Assembly: GCA_900470445.1 (NCBI GenBank)
Contig: UCAU01000043.1
Location: 5,348 to 39,628 of the forward strand
Reading direction: 5' to 3'
Source: Hyphomicrobiales bacterium
GTDB lineage: Bacteria; Pseudomonadota; Alphaproteobacteria; Rhizobiales; Devosiaceae
DNA length: 34,281 nt
Position numbers and translations under genes: made by a program. Positions 23,785-31,879 of the stretch are shown here, one piece after another; position 1 is the first letter of the stretch, and each line of letters begins with the position of its first letter. The notes beneath the pieces are model-generated. The model worked only from the letters and a program-made list of their open reading frames with translations. It searched no databases and was not told where the DNA came from.

Positions 23785-25325
23785 CGCAGGGCTCCCTGCA
23801 TTTCGGCCGGGGTTTGCTTGGCGATGCCCAGCATATAGGTGCCCAGGGTTTCGGGGGTGAGCTCGTCGGAATTGAGGAAGGCGGCGACGATCTTGCCGCG
23901 ATAGAGCACGACGAGGCGATCGGCCAGCGCCAGCAGTTCGGACAGATCGGCGGAACTGAGCAGCACCGCGGCGCCGGCGTCGCGGGCGTCGGTCAGCGAG
24001 TGCCAGATGAATTGGGTGGCGCCCAGGTCAACGCCACGGGTGGGCTGGTTGACGAGCAGGAGTTTAGGCTGTTCGGAGAGTTCGCGGGCGACCACGACCT
24101 TTTGCATATTGCCGCCTGAGAGCGTGCCGACAGCGGCGCCGGGGCCGCCGACGCGGATGGAAAAGCGTTCGATGAGCTTTTCGGCATTGGCCTTGATGGC
24201 CTTTAGATCAAGCAGGCCATTGCGGACATAGCGCTTGTCGTCCAGCCGTGTGGCGACGAGGTTTTCGGCGACGCTGGCACCGGTGGCGAGGCCCCGGGCG
24301 AGGCGATCTTCGGGGATGCTGGCAAGGCCAGCGGCGCGACGTTCTAGGATAGTGAGGGGCGCCAGACTCTGGCCATTGAGATAGGCGACGCCATCGGCAA
24401 TGGGGCGCAGGCCCGCGACAGCTTCGAGCAATTCGGATTGGCCATTGCCCTCAACGCCGACCAGACCGACGATTTCGCCGGCATGGACGCGCAGGTTGAG
24501 GTCATCGACCAGGGTGGCGCCGTTTTCGCCGGTGACCTTGAGGGCCTTGATCTCGCAGGCGAGAGCCCCCTGATTGGCGGCGCGGTCGACGCGCAGAGCA
24601 ACTTCGCGGCCCACCATCATGGTGGCGAGGCTTTTTTCGGTGACCTCGCTGGCGGCGACTTCTCCGACGGATTTGCCGGCGCGCATTACCGTAATGCGGT
24701 CGGAGATTTCAAGCACTTCGGGCAGTTTGTGGGCGATGAAAATGACGGTGCGGCCCTGTTCCACCAAGGCGCGGACGGCGACGAACAGCTCTTCGACTTC
24801 CTGCGGAGCGAGGACGGCCGTGGGCTCGTCAAGAATGAGGATGCGCGCGTCCCGGTACAGTGCCTTGAGGATCTCAACGCGCTGCTGCTGGCCGACAGGG
24901 AGTTGGCCGACCGGCGGCAGGGGATCAACGGAGAGACGGAACTTTTCGGAGAGCGCGCGCACCGCCTCGACCGCCTTTTGGCGGTCGAACCGGAGGCCGG
25001 TGCGGGGCTCGGAGCCCAGCACGACGTTTTCGTAAACGGAGAAGGAGGGCACGAGGGAAAAGTGCTGGAACACCATGCCGATGCCGGCGTCGATCGCCTC
25101 GCGCGGATTGGTGAAGCTGACGGGCTTGCCATCAAGCAGGAGCGTGCCGCGATCGGGGCGCTCGATGCCGAAGAGGATTTTCATCAGGGTGGATTTACCG
25201 GCGCCATTTTCGCCAACCACGGCATGGACCTCGCCCGCATTGATGGTGAGGTTGACCCCGTTATTGGCGACAACGCCGCCCGGATAGGTCTTGCCGATGT
25301 CGATCGCTTGCAGCAGCGGGGCCAT
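23781..25325 (-). CDS. Nucleoside-type ABC transporter ATP-binding protein (two ABC domains)
   Basis: 514 aa with two ATPase domains, as in NupO/YufO and sugar importers. First domain: Walker A GENGAGKST at 38-46, VFQHFSLVPSFSVYENV, a divergent signature PVGQQQRVEILKAL and Walker B ILILDEPTAVL. Second domain: degenerate Walker A GVEGNGQSELL, IPEDRLARGL, signature LSGGNMQKVVVAREL and LLLVNQPTRGVDLGA, where Asn-Gln replaces the Walker B Asp-Glu; such a degenerate second site is normal for this family. Drives the two permeases encoded downstream. Confidence 0.95.
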   Translation of the reverse strand: MAPLLQAIDIGKTYPGGVVANNGVNLTINAGEVHAVVGENGAGKSTLMKILFGIERPDRGTLLLDGKPVSFTNPREAIDAGIGMVFQHFSLVPSFSVYENVVLGSEPRTGLRFDRQKAVEAVRALSEKFRLSVDPLPPVGQLPVGQQQRVEILKALYRDARILILDEPTAVLAPQEVEELFVAVRALVEQGRTVIFIAHKLPEVLEISDRITVMRAGKSVGEVAASEVTEKSLATMMVGREVALRVDRAANQGALACEIKALKVTGENGATLVDDLNLRVHAGEIVGLVGVEGNGQSELLEAVAGLRPIADGVAYLNGQSLAPLTILERRAAGLASIPEDRLARGLATGASVAENLVATRLDDKRYVRNGLLDLKAIKANAEKLIERFSIRVGGPGAAVGTLSGGNMQKVVVARELSEQPKLLLVNQPTRGVDLGATQFIWHSLTDARDAGAAVLLSSADLSELLALADRLVVLYRGKIVAAFLNSDELTPETLGTYMLGIAKQTPAEMQGALR

Positions 25326-25351
25326 GCAGGTCGTTCCCGTAGGTGGAAGGT

Positions 25352-25375
25352 GGCGCCGCCCGGAGGGGCGACGCC
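25352..25375. repeat. GC-rich stem-loop between binding-protein and ATPase genes
   Basis: GGCGCCGCCC pairs with GGGGCGACGCC across 25352-25375 with one mismatch and a short loop. There is no U-run. In the operon A transcript it lies after the binding-protein cistron, a place where stabilising hairpins commonly raise binding-protein yield. Confidence 0.5.
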
Positions 25376-25383
25376 GGAATTTG

Positions 25384-26433
25384 TCACTTCATTGCGGTGG
25401 CGGGGACCAGTTCGCCCGAATTGATCTTGGCTTCGAGAGCGTCGATCTCGGTGCGGACTTCGGCGGGAACGAGCTTTTCGTAATAGCTGTTCTTGGAAAT
25501 GCCGACCGCGCCTTCGGGCATGCCGAGAAGCACGGCCGAACCATAGGGAGCGGTGCCATCAATGGTCTGCTGGAGGGCGAGGAACAGGGAATCCCCGACC
25601 TTCTTTTCGACCGAGGTGAAGATGACATCGGCCTGGGCCGGGTCGGAATCGGCGAAGATTTCCGCCTGATCGCTGTCGACGCCGACGGCCAGCTTGCCGG
25701 CATCGCGCACGGCCTGTAGCGCGCCGATGCCGGTGCCGCCGGCAATCGGGAAGATCACGTCGGCACCCTGGCCGAGCTGGGCGATCGCCATTTCCTTGCC
25801 CTTGGCCGGATCGCTGAACGTGCCGGCGACGGTGTTCAGGATTTGGATATTGGGATTGGCGGCCTTGGCGCCCTCGTCAAACCCGACCTTGAAGTCGGTG
25901 ACGGTGGGGAATTCCATGCCGATAATGGTGCCCAGAATGCCGGTGGCGGACAGCTTTGCGGCGGCGAAGCCGGCGAGATAGCCAGCGGCCGAAGTCTGAT
26001 ATTGCAGGGCCAGCACATTCGAGCAGCAGCCGGTGGAGAAATCCGGGCTGTCGTCGAAAATGATGAACTTGGTATCGGGATAGTCGGGCGCCAGCTTGGC
26101 GACAAAGCCGGTCATGTCGAAGGTGCCGGCGATGATGACGTCATAACCGGTGTCGGTGGCATCGGCCAGAGCCGGTTCCCAGCGGCCGCGGTCGTAGCCG
26201 GCTTCGATGATCTTGATCTCAACCGGCAGCTCGGCCGCGGCACGCTCTACGCCCGCTGTTGCGCTGTCGAGAAAGCTCTTGTCGCCGCGCGTGCCATGCA
26301 GCACGAGTGCGACAGTGAGCGGATTTTCTGCAGTATATTCCTGAGCCTGGGTGGCAATCGGGGCTGCTGAAGTCAGCAGGCCCGCAGCCAGCAGGAGGCC
26401 CGCCGAACGACGGGTCAGGGAACGAAACGACAT
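25384..26433 (-). CDS. BMP family (basic membrane protein/PnrA-like) nucleoside-binding protein
   Basis: 349 aa. Signal peptide through about residue 30 (ATQA cleavage), no lipobox cysteine, so it is a soluble periplasmic protein. VALVLHGTRGDKSFLDSATAGVERA (about 41-65) corresponds to the PnrA ligand-binding start, YDVIIAGTFDMTGFVAKLAPDYPDTKFIIFDDSPD and GADVIFPIAGGTGIGALQAV with VGVDSDQAE are further BMP blocks. PnrA-type proteins bind purine nucleosides, which fits the hydrolase next door. Unusual: an adjacent Cys-Cys pair in STGCCSNVLA. GGAG precedes the ATG. Confidence 0.95.
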   Translation of the reverse strand: MSFRSLTRRSAGLLLAAGLLTSAAPIATQAQEYTAENPLTVALVLHGTRGDKSFLDSATAGVERAAAELPVEIKIIEAGYDRGRWEPALADATDTGYDVIIAGTFDMTGFVAKLAPDYPDTKFIIFDDSPDFSTGCCSNVLALQYQTSAAGYLAGFAAAKLSATGILGTIIGMEFPTVTDFKVGFDEGAKAANPNIQILNTVAGTFSDPAKGKEMAIAQLGQGADVIFPIAGGTGIGALQAVRDAGKLAVGVDSDQAEIFADSDPAQADVIFTSVEKKVGDSLFLALQQTIDGTAPYGSAVLLGMPEGAVGISKNSYYEKLVPAEVRTEIDALEAKINSGELVPATAMK

Positions 26434-26454
26434 GGGCGCACTCCGAGTTGGGAA

Positions 26455-27399
26455 TTATCCGGGGATGTAGGCGATGGACGCTTTGTAGAGATCGACCAGG
26501 CGGTCGATTTTGGCTTCTTCGACGAGGGTCACCATGGGCGTGCCGAGGCGGCCGGACGGATCGACCACGGTCATGCCACGGGTGATGCCGGGGGCCAGTG
26601 CCACGTCCATGGAGGCACGCAGCGACTTGGTGACGATGCTGGGATCGACCACGACGGCGGCAGCCAGCGGATCGACAAAACGGAACACATCGCCCCCGCC
26701 ATAGCTGGCATTGGTGCGCCGGGCGTGATCGGCCAGGGCTTCCGAGAAGGCCTTTTCGGGGCCGGCCGGGACGGCGGCGAAGGCAGTGTCAACGTCGGCG
26801 CCGCTCATATTGTGGGTGACGCAGGGCTCCCACGGGATGACGACGATGTCGATATCGGCCGAGAAGACCACCGAGGCGGCTTCAGGATCGGCATAGATAT
26901 TGAATTCGGCGGCGGGGGTGGTGTTGCCGCGACCATAGATGGTGGCGCCCATGATGGTGAGCTGGCCGATGCCGTTGATGATGGAGGGCTCAAGCCGCAG
27001 CGCCAAAGCCAGGTTGGTCAGCGGGCCGATCATCAGGAAATCGATCTTTTCGCCCTTGCCGCCGGCTTCGCGGAAGGTCTGGCGCAGGAAGCCGATAGCG
27101 TCCTCGCTGGCGGGCTTGGCATTTTCGAGTGGGCGCGGAGCGCCGCCCAGACCGTCTTCGCCATGGATATATTTGGCGTCGATGATCTTTTGCGTCAGCG
27201 GGCGGTCGGCGCCCATATGCACGGGCACGTCGGCACCGGCGATAGCCAGGGTGGACAGGATATTGCGCGTGGCGGCATCGAGGCCGACATTGCCGAATAC
27301 GGTCGTGATGGCATCGGGCGTGCGGCCGCCGGCGATGAGCATCAGCAGGGCCTGCGCGTCGTCAACGCCGCCGTCGGTATCGAGAATCAGTTTGTTCAA
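26455..27399 (-). CDS. Nucleoside hydrolase (IunH family), operon A copy
   Basis: 314 aa from a TTG at 27399. The Shine-Dalgarno GAGG, which includes part of the upstream TGA stop, lies 5 bases before it, and the protein then begins MNKLILDTDGGVDDAQAL, the family N-terminus; the longer frame upstream is spurious. The calcium motif DTDGGVDDA (7-15) has Gly in place of the usual Pro. FLMIGPLTNLALAL, LTIMGATIYGRGN, AEFNIYADPEAASVVFSA and FVDPLAAAVVVDP complete the family. It is clearly different from the copy at 10637-11539, so the pair probably differs in nucleoside preference. Confidence 0.93.
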   Translation of the reverse strand: MNKLILDTDGGVDDAQALLMLIAGGRTPDAITTVFGNVGLDAATRNILSTLAIAGADVPVHMGADRPLTQKIIDAKYIHGEDGLGGAPRPLENAKPASEDAIGFLRQTFREAGGKGEKIDFLMIGPLTNLALALRLEPSIINGIGQLTIMGATIYGRGNTTPAAEFNIYADPEAASVVFSADIDIVVIPWEPCVTHNMSGADVDTAFAAVPAGPEKAFSEALADHARRTNASYGGGDVFRFVDPLAAAVVVDPSIVTKSLRASMDVALAPGITRGMTVVDPSGRLGTPMVTLVEEAKIDRLVDLYKASIAYIPG

Positions 27400-27406
27400 A
27401 ATTGCC

Positions 27407-28750
27407 TCATGCGACCTGGCGCGCACTTTCGACGCGCGCCCAGAAGTCTTGGTAAGTGGCCGAATAATTCGACCTGATGGATTGGTAGTCGGCGCGCTGT
27501 AGCATGCGATCGCGGACGATGTCTTCGCCGGCGACCCAGACATGGGTAACGTCCCGGCCGCTGCCAGAATAGACCAGCACGGTCTCGATGTCCGGGGTTT
27601 CCGAATAGCCGGGGCCGCGCATATCCACAGCGATGATATCGGCGGCCTTGCCGATTTCGAGCGAGCCGATCTCGTGGTCAAGGCCCAAAGCCTTGGCGCC
27701 TTCGATCGTGGCCATGCGGATCAGTTCGGCGCTGGAAATCGGCTGTGCCACGCCTTCGCGGTGGGAGGCGACAAGGCCGGCCACCCGCATTTCGGCGATC
27801 ATGTCATAGGAATTGTTGGCGGCGACATTGTCGGTGCCCAAAGCGACGGTGACGCCTGCGGCCTTGAGCTTGACCACGGGGCAAATGCCTTCACGGCCCG
27901 AGCGCAGGCCCGCCGTGGCATTATAGGACACCGAGGCGGCTGGGGCGGCGGCGAAAATGGCTATGTCCTCGTCGTTAAGATCAAGGCAATGTGCCGCATG
28001 GACGCGGCCGGCGAAGAAGCCGTCGCGGGAGAGGGCCTGCGTGGCTGTCAGCCCGTAGCGCGCCATGGTGTCTTCGTTATCCTCCGGTCCCGCCGCCATG
28101 TGCAGGTGCATGCCGACGCCGTATTTAACAGCCATGTTGACTTCGGCGCGGAGCAGGTCTTCGGAATTGTCGACATAGGGGGCGTGGGGGCCGAACCAGG
28201 GGATGACCCGGCCATCGGCGGAGCGCTGTTTTTCGATGAAGGCGGCGGCTTTGGCGAGTTCGTCCTCGCCGCGGTCCTTGTCGCCCAATTGCACAATGCC
28301 ATAGGCAATGACGGCGCGCAGGCCGCTGGCGGCGGCGGCCTGGGCGATCTCTTCGGCAAAGAAATACTGGTCGCAGAATGTGGTGGTGCCGCTCAGTGCC
28401 ATTTCGGCGCAGGACAGGGCAACGGCGGGGCCGATATCGGAGGCGATTAGCGACAGCTCGGGCTCGCGGATGGAATTGTACCAGCCTTCCATGGTGAGCA
28501 GGCTCTGGCCTTCCGAGCGGCCACGGAACAAGACCATGGCGGAATGCGTGTGGGCGTTGACCAGGCCGGGCATGATGAGTTGGCCGGGTAGTGCGGTTGC
28601 TTCGTCGAACCCGGCAGGGTCAGGTTGGGTCGACTTAGGACCGGTTCCGGTGATGCGGCCATTCAGAAAAGCAACCCAGCCGCCTTCAAAGACGGTGTTT
28701 TGCTTATCGACGGTGAGGATTGTAGCGTCGTAGATAAGAACAGAACTCAT
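27407..28750 (-). CDS. TRZ/ATZ-type amidohydrolase lacking the usual catalytic Glu, operon A copy
   Basis: 447 aa. Metal ligands HTH at 67-69 (VNAHTHSAMVLFRG), FGPHAPYVDN, the GMHLHMAAGPED block (213-224), AAHCLDLND, and GTDNVAANNSYDM with the metal-binding Asp. In MtaD/SAH-deaminase relatives the central block is H-x-x-E; here His217 is followed by Met-Ala-Ala, so the proton-shuttling Glu is missing unless Glu223 or Glu226 replaces it. The reaction may therefore not be a standard purine deamination. First gene of operon A, behind a promoter and LacI-type operator. The superfamily is sure; the substrate is unknown. Confidence 0.88.
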   Translation of the reverse strand: MSSVLIYDATILTVDKQNTVFEGGWVAFLNGRITGTGPKSTQPDPAGFDEATALPGQLIMPGLVNAHTHSAMVLFRGRSEGQSLLTMEGWYNSIREPELSLIASDIGPAVALSCAEMALSGTTTFCDQYFFAEEIAQAAAASGLRAVIAYGIVQLGDKDRGEDELAKAAAFIEKQRSADGRVIPWFGPHAPYVDNSEDLLRAEVNMAVKYGVGMHLHMAAGPEDNEDTMARYGLTATQALSRDGFFAGRVHAAHCLDLNDEDIAIFAAAPAASVSYNATAGLRSGREGICPVVKLKAAGVTVALGTDNVAANNSYDMIAEMRVAGLVASHREGVAQPISSAELIRMATIEGAKALGLDHEIGSLEIGKAADIIAVDMRGPGYSETPDIETVLVYSGSGRDVTHVWVAGEDIVRDRMLQRADYQSIRSNYSATYQDFWARVESARQVA

Positions 28751-28763
28751 TTGACCCGGCTTA

Positions 28764-28777
28764 GTAAACCGCTTTAC
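28764..28777. promoter_or_regulatory. LacI-family operator at the operon A start
   Basis: GTAAACCGCTTTAC is a 14-bp palindrome with six of seven pairs matched and the central CG of LacI/CcpA-type sites. It starts 7 bases downstream of the predicted -10 of operon A, so a bound repressor would block initiation. It lies in the divergent gap beside the LacI-family gene, and a 12/14 copy precedes operon B. Confidence 0.75.
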
Positions 28778-28784
28778 ATCACGA

Positions 28785-28813
28785 ATTAACGTCAGTTGTC
28801 AGCACAATGTCAA
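28785..28813 (-). promoter_or_regulatory. Sigma-70-type promoter of operon A
   Basis: On the minus strand a perfect -35 TTGACA (28808-28813) is followed by a 17-base spacer and GTTAAT (28785-28790), four of six matches to TATAAT. Predicted start is near 28778, at the edge of the operator, with about 28 bases of leader before the ATG at 28750. Confidence 0.65.
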
Positions 28814-28823
28814 ATGCTATCGC
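28796..28823 (+). promoter_or_regulatory. Possible promoter of the LacI gene, overlapping that of operon A
   Basis: TTGTCA (28796-28801), 16-base spacer, TATCGC (28818-28823) on the plus strand. It is a weak match. The two promoters would overlap face to face, so they should compete. An inverted repeat ATTTGCA-N9-TGCGAAT (28829-28851) lies just downstream. Confidence 0.35.
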
Positions 28824-28937
28824 AGTTCATTTGCACAAACCATATGCGAATATCGGAAATGCACAAGACGGGGGCATGGTCGTGTGGTGCGCTGATGGCC
28901 GAGGATGGGCAATGAGTCCGAGAATCAGAGGCAGATC

Positions 28938-29939
28938 ATGGCTACGCTGAGCGATGTCGCGGAAGAAGCGGGTGTGTCGCCGACGGCGGTGTCGCGCTAT
29001 CTCAACAACAGGATTGAGCTGCCGCAGGGTACGCGCGACCGGATCGACGCGGCGATTGCCAAGCTCGATTACCGGCCCAACCTGCTGGCCAAGCGGCTAT
29101 CCACCGGAAAGGCAGAGGCCATTAGCCTGGTGACGCCGGAAATCGGCAATCCGTTTTTTGCGGAACTGGCCGCGGCGGTAGAGGCCGAAGCCGAACGGCA
29201 CGGCTACGCGGTGTACATGTCCTCGACCCGGGGCGACCGGACGCGGGAGGTTGACGCGATCAAGCGGCTGCATGACCAGCATGTGGATGGATTGATCATG
29301 ATGACCAACCAGCCTGATGACGGCACACTGGCCGAGCTTCTCGCGCGGCACGACAATGTGGTGCTGCTGGACGAGGATATTCCCGGTGTGTCGGTGCCGC
29401 GCGTATTCGTAGAAAACGAGCAGGGGGCATATGCCGCGACGCAATTGCTGATCGAGGCCGGGCACCGCGATATTGCTGTCATCAGCGGGCCGGGCGGGCT
29501 GATGAGCGTCAAAGAGCGGCTGGCGGGATTCCGGCGGGCGATGGGCGAGGCAGGTATCGCGGTTCGCGAGGACTGGGTGCTGCTGGGGCAATATTCGCGC
29601 GAATTCGGGCACGAGGCAGCAGGGCGCCTGCTGGCGAGCCAGGAGCGACCGAGCGCTATTGTGGCGTGCTCGGATTATCTGGCGATAGGCGTGCTGCAGG
29701 CATTGCGGCAGGCAGAGATTGCCGTGCCCGGGGATATGTCGCTGGTGGGGTTTGACGACATGCCGTTCGCCGAATTGGTGGACCCGCCTTTGACCACGGT
29801 GCGCCAGCCGGTTGCCGAAATGGGGCGGCTTGCCTTTACGCGGCTGTTGGCGCTGATCAACAAGACTGAAACCGAGACTATGACCCGCCTGCCGGTGGAA
29901 CTGGTCGTGCGCAAATCGGTCGCGCGGTTTGGGGGATAA
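28938..29939 (+). CDS. LacI-family transcriptional regulator
   Basis: 333 aa. The ATG at 28938 (GAGG upstream) gives the canonical N-terminus MATLSDVAEEAGVSPTAVSRYLN; the earlier ATG at 28905 adds 11 unrelated residues. Helix-turn-helix at 1-25 with Pro-Thr at the specificity positions before AVSR, hinge YRPNLLAKRLS, then a periplasmic-binding-like effector domain (EAISLVTPEIGNPFFAEL, HVDGLIMMTNQ, VFVENEQGAYAATQLLIEAGHRDIAVISGP, PSAIVACSDYLAIGVLQAL, SLVGFDDMPFAELVDPPLTTVRQP). Likely represses operons A and B and perhaps itself; a purine or nucleoside inducer is inferred from context. Confidence 0.93.
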   Translation: MATLSDVAEEAGVSPTAVSRYLNNRIELPQGTRDRIDAAIAKLDYRPNLLAKRLSTGKAEAISLVTPEIGNPFFAELAAAVEAEAERHGYAVYMSSTRGDRTREVDAIKRLHDQHVDGLIMMTNQPDDGTLAELLARHDNVVLLDEDIPGVSVPRVFVENEQGAYAATQLLIEAGHRDIAVISGPGGLMSVKERLAGFRRAMGEAGIAVREDWVLLGQYSREFGHEAAGRLLASQERPSAIVACSDYLAIGVLQALRQAEIAVPGDMSLVGFDDMPFAELVDPPLTTVRQPVAEMGRLAFTRLLALINKTETETMTRLPVELVVRKSVARFGG

Positions 29940-30008
29940 GGTCTCGTTGATCCCCGCTCACGACTTGAGTAAGCAGGGTGCGGCTTGGATCGCAGGAGAA
30001 TTATAGAC

Positions 30009-31871
30009 ATGGATTTGCCGGACGATCTGCTGATCAACGCCGCCGACGAGGTTCGCATTCGCCAGCATCTGGCGCTGGTGGCGCTGGGCAAGCGCCCGGC
30101 GGATCGCGCCGTGCGCGTCGGGCGGCTGCTCGATGTGCATGGGCGGCGCTGGCATGAGGATCAGGAGATCGTCATATCCGGGCGGCGGATCGCCTGGGTA
30201 GGGCCGGCGGGCGCCTATAAGGGCGAGGTTACCGAGCGGGTAGAACGGCTAAATCTGCATGCCGTGCCAGGGTTTGGCGAGGTTCATAAACACATCGAAT
30301 CAAGCCATTTGACGCCCGAGCATGAGGCGGCATTGGTGCTGCCGCATGGCAATACCTGGACCTGCGAGGCCAGCCACGAATTTTCCAATGTGGATGGGCC
30401 GAATAATCTCGAATTCTGGCTGACGGCGCGGCGGGCCGGATCGCCAATGAAGATATTTCCGCTGCCTGGTTCGGCTGTGCCCCCAACGGCCTACGAATGG
30501 GGCGGCGGGCATTTCGGTTATGACGAGCAGCAGAGCTTTCTCAAGCAACAGCTGATGGTGGCCGGGCTCGACGAGGTGATGGATTGGCCGGCGGTGTGGA
30601 ATCCAGAAAATCCCTCCTATGAGCGGCTGTGGGGGATGATCCGGGCGACATTCGAGCAGCGCGGCGTGGTCGAGGGGCATGCGGCGGGCATGCGGGCGAT
30701 TGACGATATCAACGCCTTCGCGGCGGCCGGCATGGCATCGGACCATGAGGCGTGGACGGCCGAGGAAGTGCGCGACAAGCTGCGGCGCGGGCTGTTCATG
30801 GAATTGCGCCCGCATTCGGTCAAGGAGATGATCGGCGGGCTATTGGCCGAGGGGCAGCAGGATTGGTCGCAATTTGCGCTGTGTACCGATGACCGCTCCT
30901 GCTCGGACACGATGAAGCTGGGCGCGACCGACCACAATGTTCGGTTGGCCATCGAAGCGGGGCTAGCGCCCGAGATTGCCATTCAGCTGGTGACGATCAA
31001 TCCGGCGCGGCATATGCGGCTGACGCCATGGGTGGGCGCGATTGCACCGGGACGGTTTGCCGATCTGGTGCTGCTCGGTGATGTTGCGAGCCTGTCCATT
31101 GCCGAGGTTTGGGCTGATGGCCAGCAGGTTTCCGAGGGCAAGAGCTACAGCGGGGCGCTGCCGAAGATTGCCTGGCCGGGCTGGGCGACGGGGACGGTCA
31201 ATATCCAGCGTGAGATGCTGGCCGAAGACTTTGCGATTCCCGCTGAGCCGGGGCGCCAGACCATGTCGGCGGCGATCCTGCGGCCGTTCCATTGGGCGGA
31301 TGAGTTCATCACCATGGACCTGCCCGTGGCCGATGGCCTGGTGCAGCGGGATGCCGGGCGGAATGTCACCAAATTTGCCATTGTCGACCGATTTTCGGGC
31401 GAGGGGCTGACGTCCAAAATGTTCTGGCTGGGCACGGGGCCAAAGACGCCGGAGACGGCGCTGGCCTGCTCGATGGGGCATGACAAGCACAACATCTGGG
31501 TGGTTGGGTCGTCGGACGCCGCCATGGCCAAGGCGGTCAATGCGCTGCGGGAAACGCAGGGCGGCTGGGCGCTGGTATGCGAAGGCGAACTGGCAGCGAC
31601 GGTGCGTTATGAGGTTGGGGGCCTGATGACTTGCCGGCCACCGGCGGAACTCGATGCTGAAATGCAGGCGCTGTATGCGGCGGCCGAGGGGATCGAGTGG
31701 ATGTATGAACCCACCTTCTCGCCGCGCTGGTGGCCGGGTTTCCCCGAGCGGCTGGCCTTTGCCACGCTGACCTGTGCGCCCTGGCGCTGGGTGCTGGTGG
31801 CGCCTTCGCCGCTGGCGCCGGAGGGATTTGTGAATGTCGCGACCGGCGAGACGCATCCCATTGTGTGGTGA
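30009..31871 (+). CDS. Divergent adenine-deaminase-like amidohydrolase (COG1001)
   Basis: 620 aa from the ATG at 30009, preceded by AGGAG. It has the Ade layout: N-terminal beta domain with ISGRRIAWVGPAGAY, metal motif HKH at 93-95 (GEVHKHIESSH), CEASHEFSNV in place of the DPHEIANV block, LDEVMDWPAV in place of AEMMDYPGV, VEGHAAG for GHCPG, SDHEAWT, CTDDRSCSDTM, and the C-terminal MGHDKHNIWVVG. Metal ligands appear kept, but several pocket residues are changed, so adenine itself may not be the substrate. It follows the LacI gene by 69 bases and is probably cotranscribed. Confidence 0.87.
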   Translation: MDLPDDLLINAADEVRIRQHLALVALGKRPADRAVRVGRLLDVHGRRWHEDQEIVISGRRIAWVGPAGAYKGEVTERVERLNLHAVPGFGEVHKHIESSHLTPEHEAALVLPHGNTWTCEASHEFSNVDGPNNLEFWLTARRAGSPMKIFPLPGSAVPPTAYEWGGGHFGYDEQQSFLKQQLMVAGLDEVMDWPAVWNPENPSYERLWGMIRATFEQRGVVEGHAAGMRAIDDINAFAAAGMASDHEAWTAEEVRDKLRRGLFMELRPHSVKEMIGGLLAEGQQDWSQFALCTDDRSCSDTMKLGATDHNVRLAIEAGLAPEIAIQLVTINPARHMRLTPWVGAIAPGRFADLVLLGDVASLSIAEVWADGQQVSEGKSYSGALPKIAWPGWATGTVNIQREMLAEDFAIPAEPGRQTMSAAILRPFHWADEFITMDLPVADGLVQRDAGRNVTKFAIVDRFSGEGLTSKMFWLGTGPKTPETALACSMGHDKHNIWVVGSSDAAMAKAVNALRETQGGWALVCEGELAATVRYEVGGLMTCRPPAELDAEMQALYAAAEGIEWMYEPTFSPRWWPGFPERLAFATLTCAPWRWVLVAPSPLAPEGFVNVATGETHPIVW

Positions 31872-31879
31872 GGCGTCCT

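Noticed and set aside
27400..27681. N-terminal extension of the operon A nucleoside hydrolase
   Set aside because: The extra residues are a frame-shifted reading of the upstream amidohydrolase; the family N-terminus begins at the TTG at 27399.
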